DNA of 64,000 nucleotides. Source: Streptomyces canus (GTDB taxonomy: Bacteria > Actinomycetota > Actinomycetes > Streptomycetales > Streptomycetaceae). The translations under genes and the position numbers were made by a program. Each line of letters opens with the position of its first letter. Position 1 is the first letter of the stretch. Shown here piece by piece: positions 62,861 to 64,000 of this stretch. Where the stretch lies: NCBI RefSeq assembly GCF_030816965.1, contig NZ_JAUSYQ010000002.1, positions 4,001,001 through 4,065,000 on the forward strand. The letters are read 5' to 3'. A model generated the notes under the pieces. It did no database searches, was not told the origin of the DNA, and saw only the letters and a program-made list of their open reading frames with translations.

Positions 62861-64000
62861 GGAATGCCTCCCCCTGCTGTTCGTACGACTCCTGCTGTTC
62901 GTACGACTCCTGCGACCCGGCGACGTCCGGGCGGCTCACGGTCTCACCGCCGGGCCTTTCCCCGGCGGAAGTGCTGTCCGGCCGTGGCGCACCGGACGTC
63001 GGCCGGGGCACCACGCGTGCGCCGTTGCCGGGCAGCGCCGTCGGATCGGCCGTGGGTGTCGCGGAGGCCGACCTGGGCGCTATCGGGTCCCGCGAGGTCA
63101 CCTGGCCACCCGTCGGCTGAACCGGCACGGTGGCCGTCTTGTCGCCGCCACCACGCGGCAGACCGGCGTCATTGAGTCCACGATTGCGGCGCGAGTCCTT
63201 GGGCTCCAGGGGTATCGGCGAGCCCCGCAGTGGCTCGTCGGCCGTCCTCGGCAGCGTCAGCCGGAACTGTGAACCGCCGCCCGGCTCGCCCCACGCCTGC
63301 AGCCAGCCGCCGTGCAGCCGCGCGTCCTCCAGGGCGATGGACAGCCCCAGTCCCGTACCGCCGGTGGTACGCGCGCGTGCCGGGTCGGCCCGCCAGAAAC
63401 GGCTGAACACGCGCGTGGCCTCGCCGGGCTTGAGCCCGACGCCGTAGTCGCGCACCGCGATCGCGACCGCCCCGCCCGCCGAAGCCAGCTTGACCACGAC
63501 GTCCTTGCCCTCACCGTGCTCGACGGCGTTGACGACGAGATTGCGCAGCACCCGCTCCACGCGCCGGGCGTCGGCCTCGGCGACGACGGGCTGCTGGTCG
63601 CCCACGACCCGGACCGTGGTGCCCTTGCGCTCGGCGAGTGGCGCTGCCCCGCCGACCACTCGCCGTACGACCTCCCTGAGGTCTATCGGCTCCGCCTCCA
63701 GCGCCGCCGCGCCCGCATCGAAGCGGCTGATCTCCAGCAGGTCCGCGAGCAGCGTCTCGAACCGGTCCAGCTGGTCGGCGAGCAGCTCGGCCGACCGCGC
63801 GGTCATCGGATCGAAGTCCTCGCGGGCGTCATGGATGACGTCGGCGGCCATCCGTACGGTCGTCAGCGGCGTCCGCAGCTCGTGCGACACGTCAGACACG
63901 AACCGCCGCTGCATCCGCGACAGGTCCTCCAGCTGCTGGATCTTCAACTGAAGATTCTGCGCCATCTTGTTGAAGGCCTCACCGAGCCGCGCGATGTCGT
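62850..64000 (-). CDS. mtrB: Sensor histidine kinase MtrB, 3' part
   Basis: The gene enters from the right edge; about 383 C-terminal residues are visible. The end of the HAMP domain (ARLGEAFNKMAQNL) is followed by the phospho-acceptor His in DVSHELRTPLTTVRMAADV. The ATPase domain has VLRNLVVNAVEHGEG, VRDYGVGLKPGE and GGTGLGLSIALE. A Pro/Arg-rich tail ends in a duplicated ESYEQQ, close to the lpqB overlap. MtrB phosphorylates MtrA. The sensor part lies outside the window. Confidence 0.95.
   Translation of the reverse strand, partial: DIARLGEAFNKMAQNLQLKIQQLEDLSRMQRRFVSDVSHELRTPLTTVRMAADVIHDAREDFDPMTARSAELLADQLDRFETLLADLLEISRFDAGAAALEAEPIDLREVVRRVVGGAAPLAERKGTTVRVVGDQQPVVAEADARRVERVLRNLVVNAVEHGEGKDVVVKLASAGGAVAIAVRDYGVGLKPGEATRVFSRFWRADPARARTTGGTGLGLSIALEDARLHGGWLQAWGEPGGGSQFRLTLPRTADEPLRGSPIPLEPKDSRRNRGLNDAGLPRGGGDKTATVPVQPTGGQVTSRDPIAPRSASATPTADPTALPGNGARVVPRPTSGAPRPDSTSAGERPGGETVSRPDVAGSQESYEQQESYEQQGEAFRGR

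Overview
The window is high-GC actinobacterial chromosome and almost certainly Streptomyces. It shows codon positions rich in G/C, frequent GTG starts, ATGA/TGATG-coupled operons, and a gene order that I recall from the central part of Streptomyces chromosomes: mat genes, then ssrA/smpB, ftsEX, prfB, pkaB/pkaA, ohrR/ohrA, the large NAD-glutamate dehydrogenase, secA, a response regulator, hpf, comF, lpqB and mtrB. Species-level identity cannot be told from the sequence alone.

Layout. (1) 1-4.6 kb, minus strand: a cell-surface polysaccharide operon made of matA, matB (deacetylase plus processive glycosyltransferase) and an acyltransferase cut by the window edge. The matA/matB border carries a frame-breaking tandem triplication. 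(2) 4.7-7.1 kb: a divergent LysR regulator and MFS exporter, followed by a repeat-rich 0.5 kb. (3) 7.6-14 kb: an inducible sugar operon (binding lipoprotein, two permeases, GH31 alpha-xylosidase, LacI repressor) with a perfect 16-bp palindrome in its promoter and no ATPase gene. (4) 14-16 kb: small accessory genes (a hypothetical, an F420-type nitroreductase relative, a possible immunity protein). (5) 15.9-22.6 kb: ssrA (tmRNA), smpB, an S41 protease, ftsX/ftsE, a small zinc-ribbon membrane protein, a LAETG sortase substrate and prfB. (6) 22.7-30.2 kb: two membrane Ser/Thr kinases (pkaB, pkaA) and a divergent giant FHA-FtsK ATPase. (7) 30.3-34 kb: a second ATPase-less sugar ABC importer, whose first permease carries a large inserted external domain. 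(8) 34-38.7 kb: a GT2/CDP-glycerol polymerase fusion, galE, and the ohrR/ohrA peroxide pair. (9) 38.7-41 kb: a decayed patch with a sigma-factor tail, a frameshifted STAS gene, a Tn3-type transposase start with its terminal repeat, a beheaded Crp gene, and one intact RibD-type reductase. (10) 41-43.7 kb: a TetR regulator and a TagGH-like exporter separated by five regularly spaced operator-like repeats. (11) 43.8-57 kb: glutamate dehydrogenase, a broken DJ-1/PfpI gene, a HAD hydrolase, a DUF6912-like protein, an Rv3235-family protein, secA, a GNAT acetyltransferase and an AlkX-type DNA glycosylase. (12) 57.1-64 kb, minus strand: response regulator, hpf, comF (with two unusual insertions), lpqB and the 3' part of mtrB.

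Common threads are cell-envelope construction (mat, FtsEX, teichoic-acid-like genes, exporter, SecA, MtrB/LpqB), ribosome rescue and hibernation (tmRNA, SmpB, RF2, HPF), and sugar import that must borrow an ATPase encoded elsewhere. No tRNA, rRNA or CRISPR array was seen. The most unusual structures are the 34-bp-phased repeats at 41.7-41.9 kb, the matA/matB junction triplication, the inserted permease domain, the ComF insertions and the Tn3-associated gene graveyard. All functional statements come from reading motifs; no database search was run.
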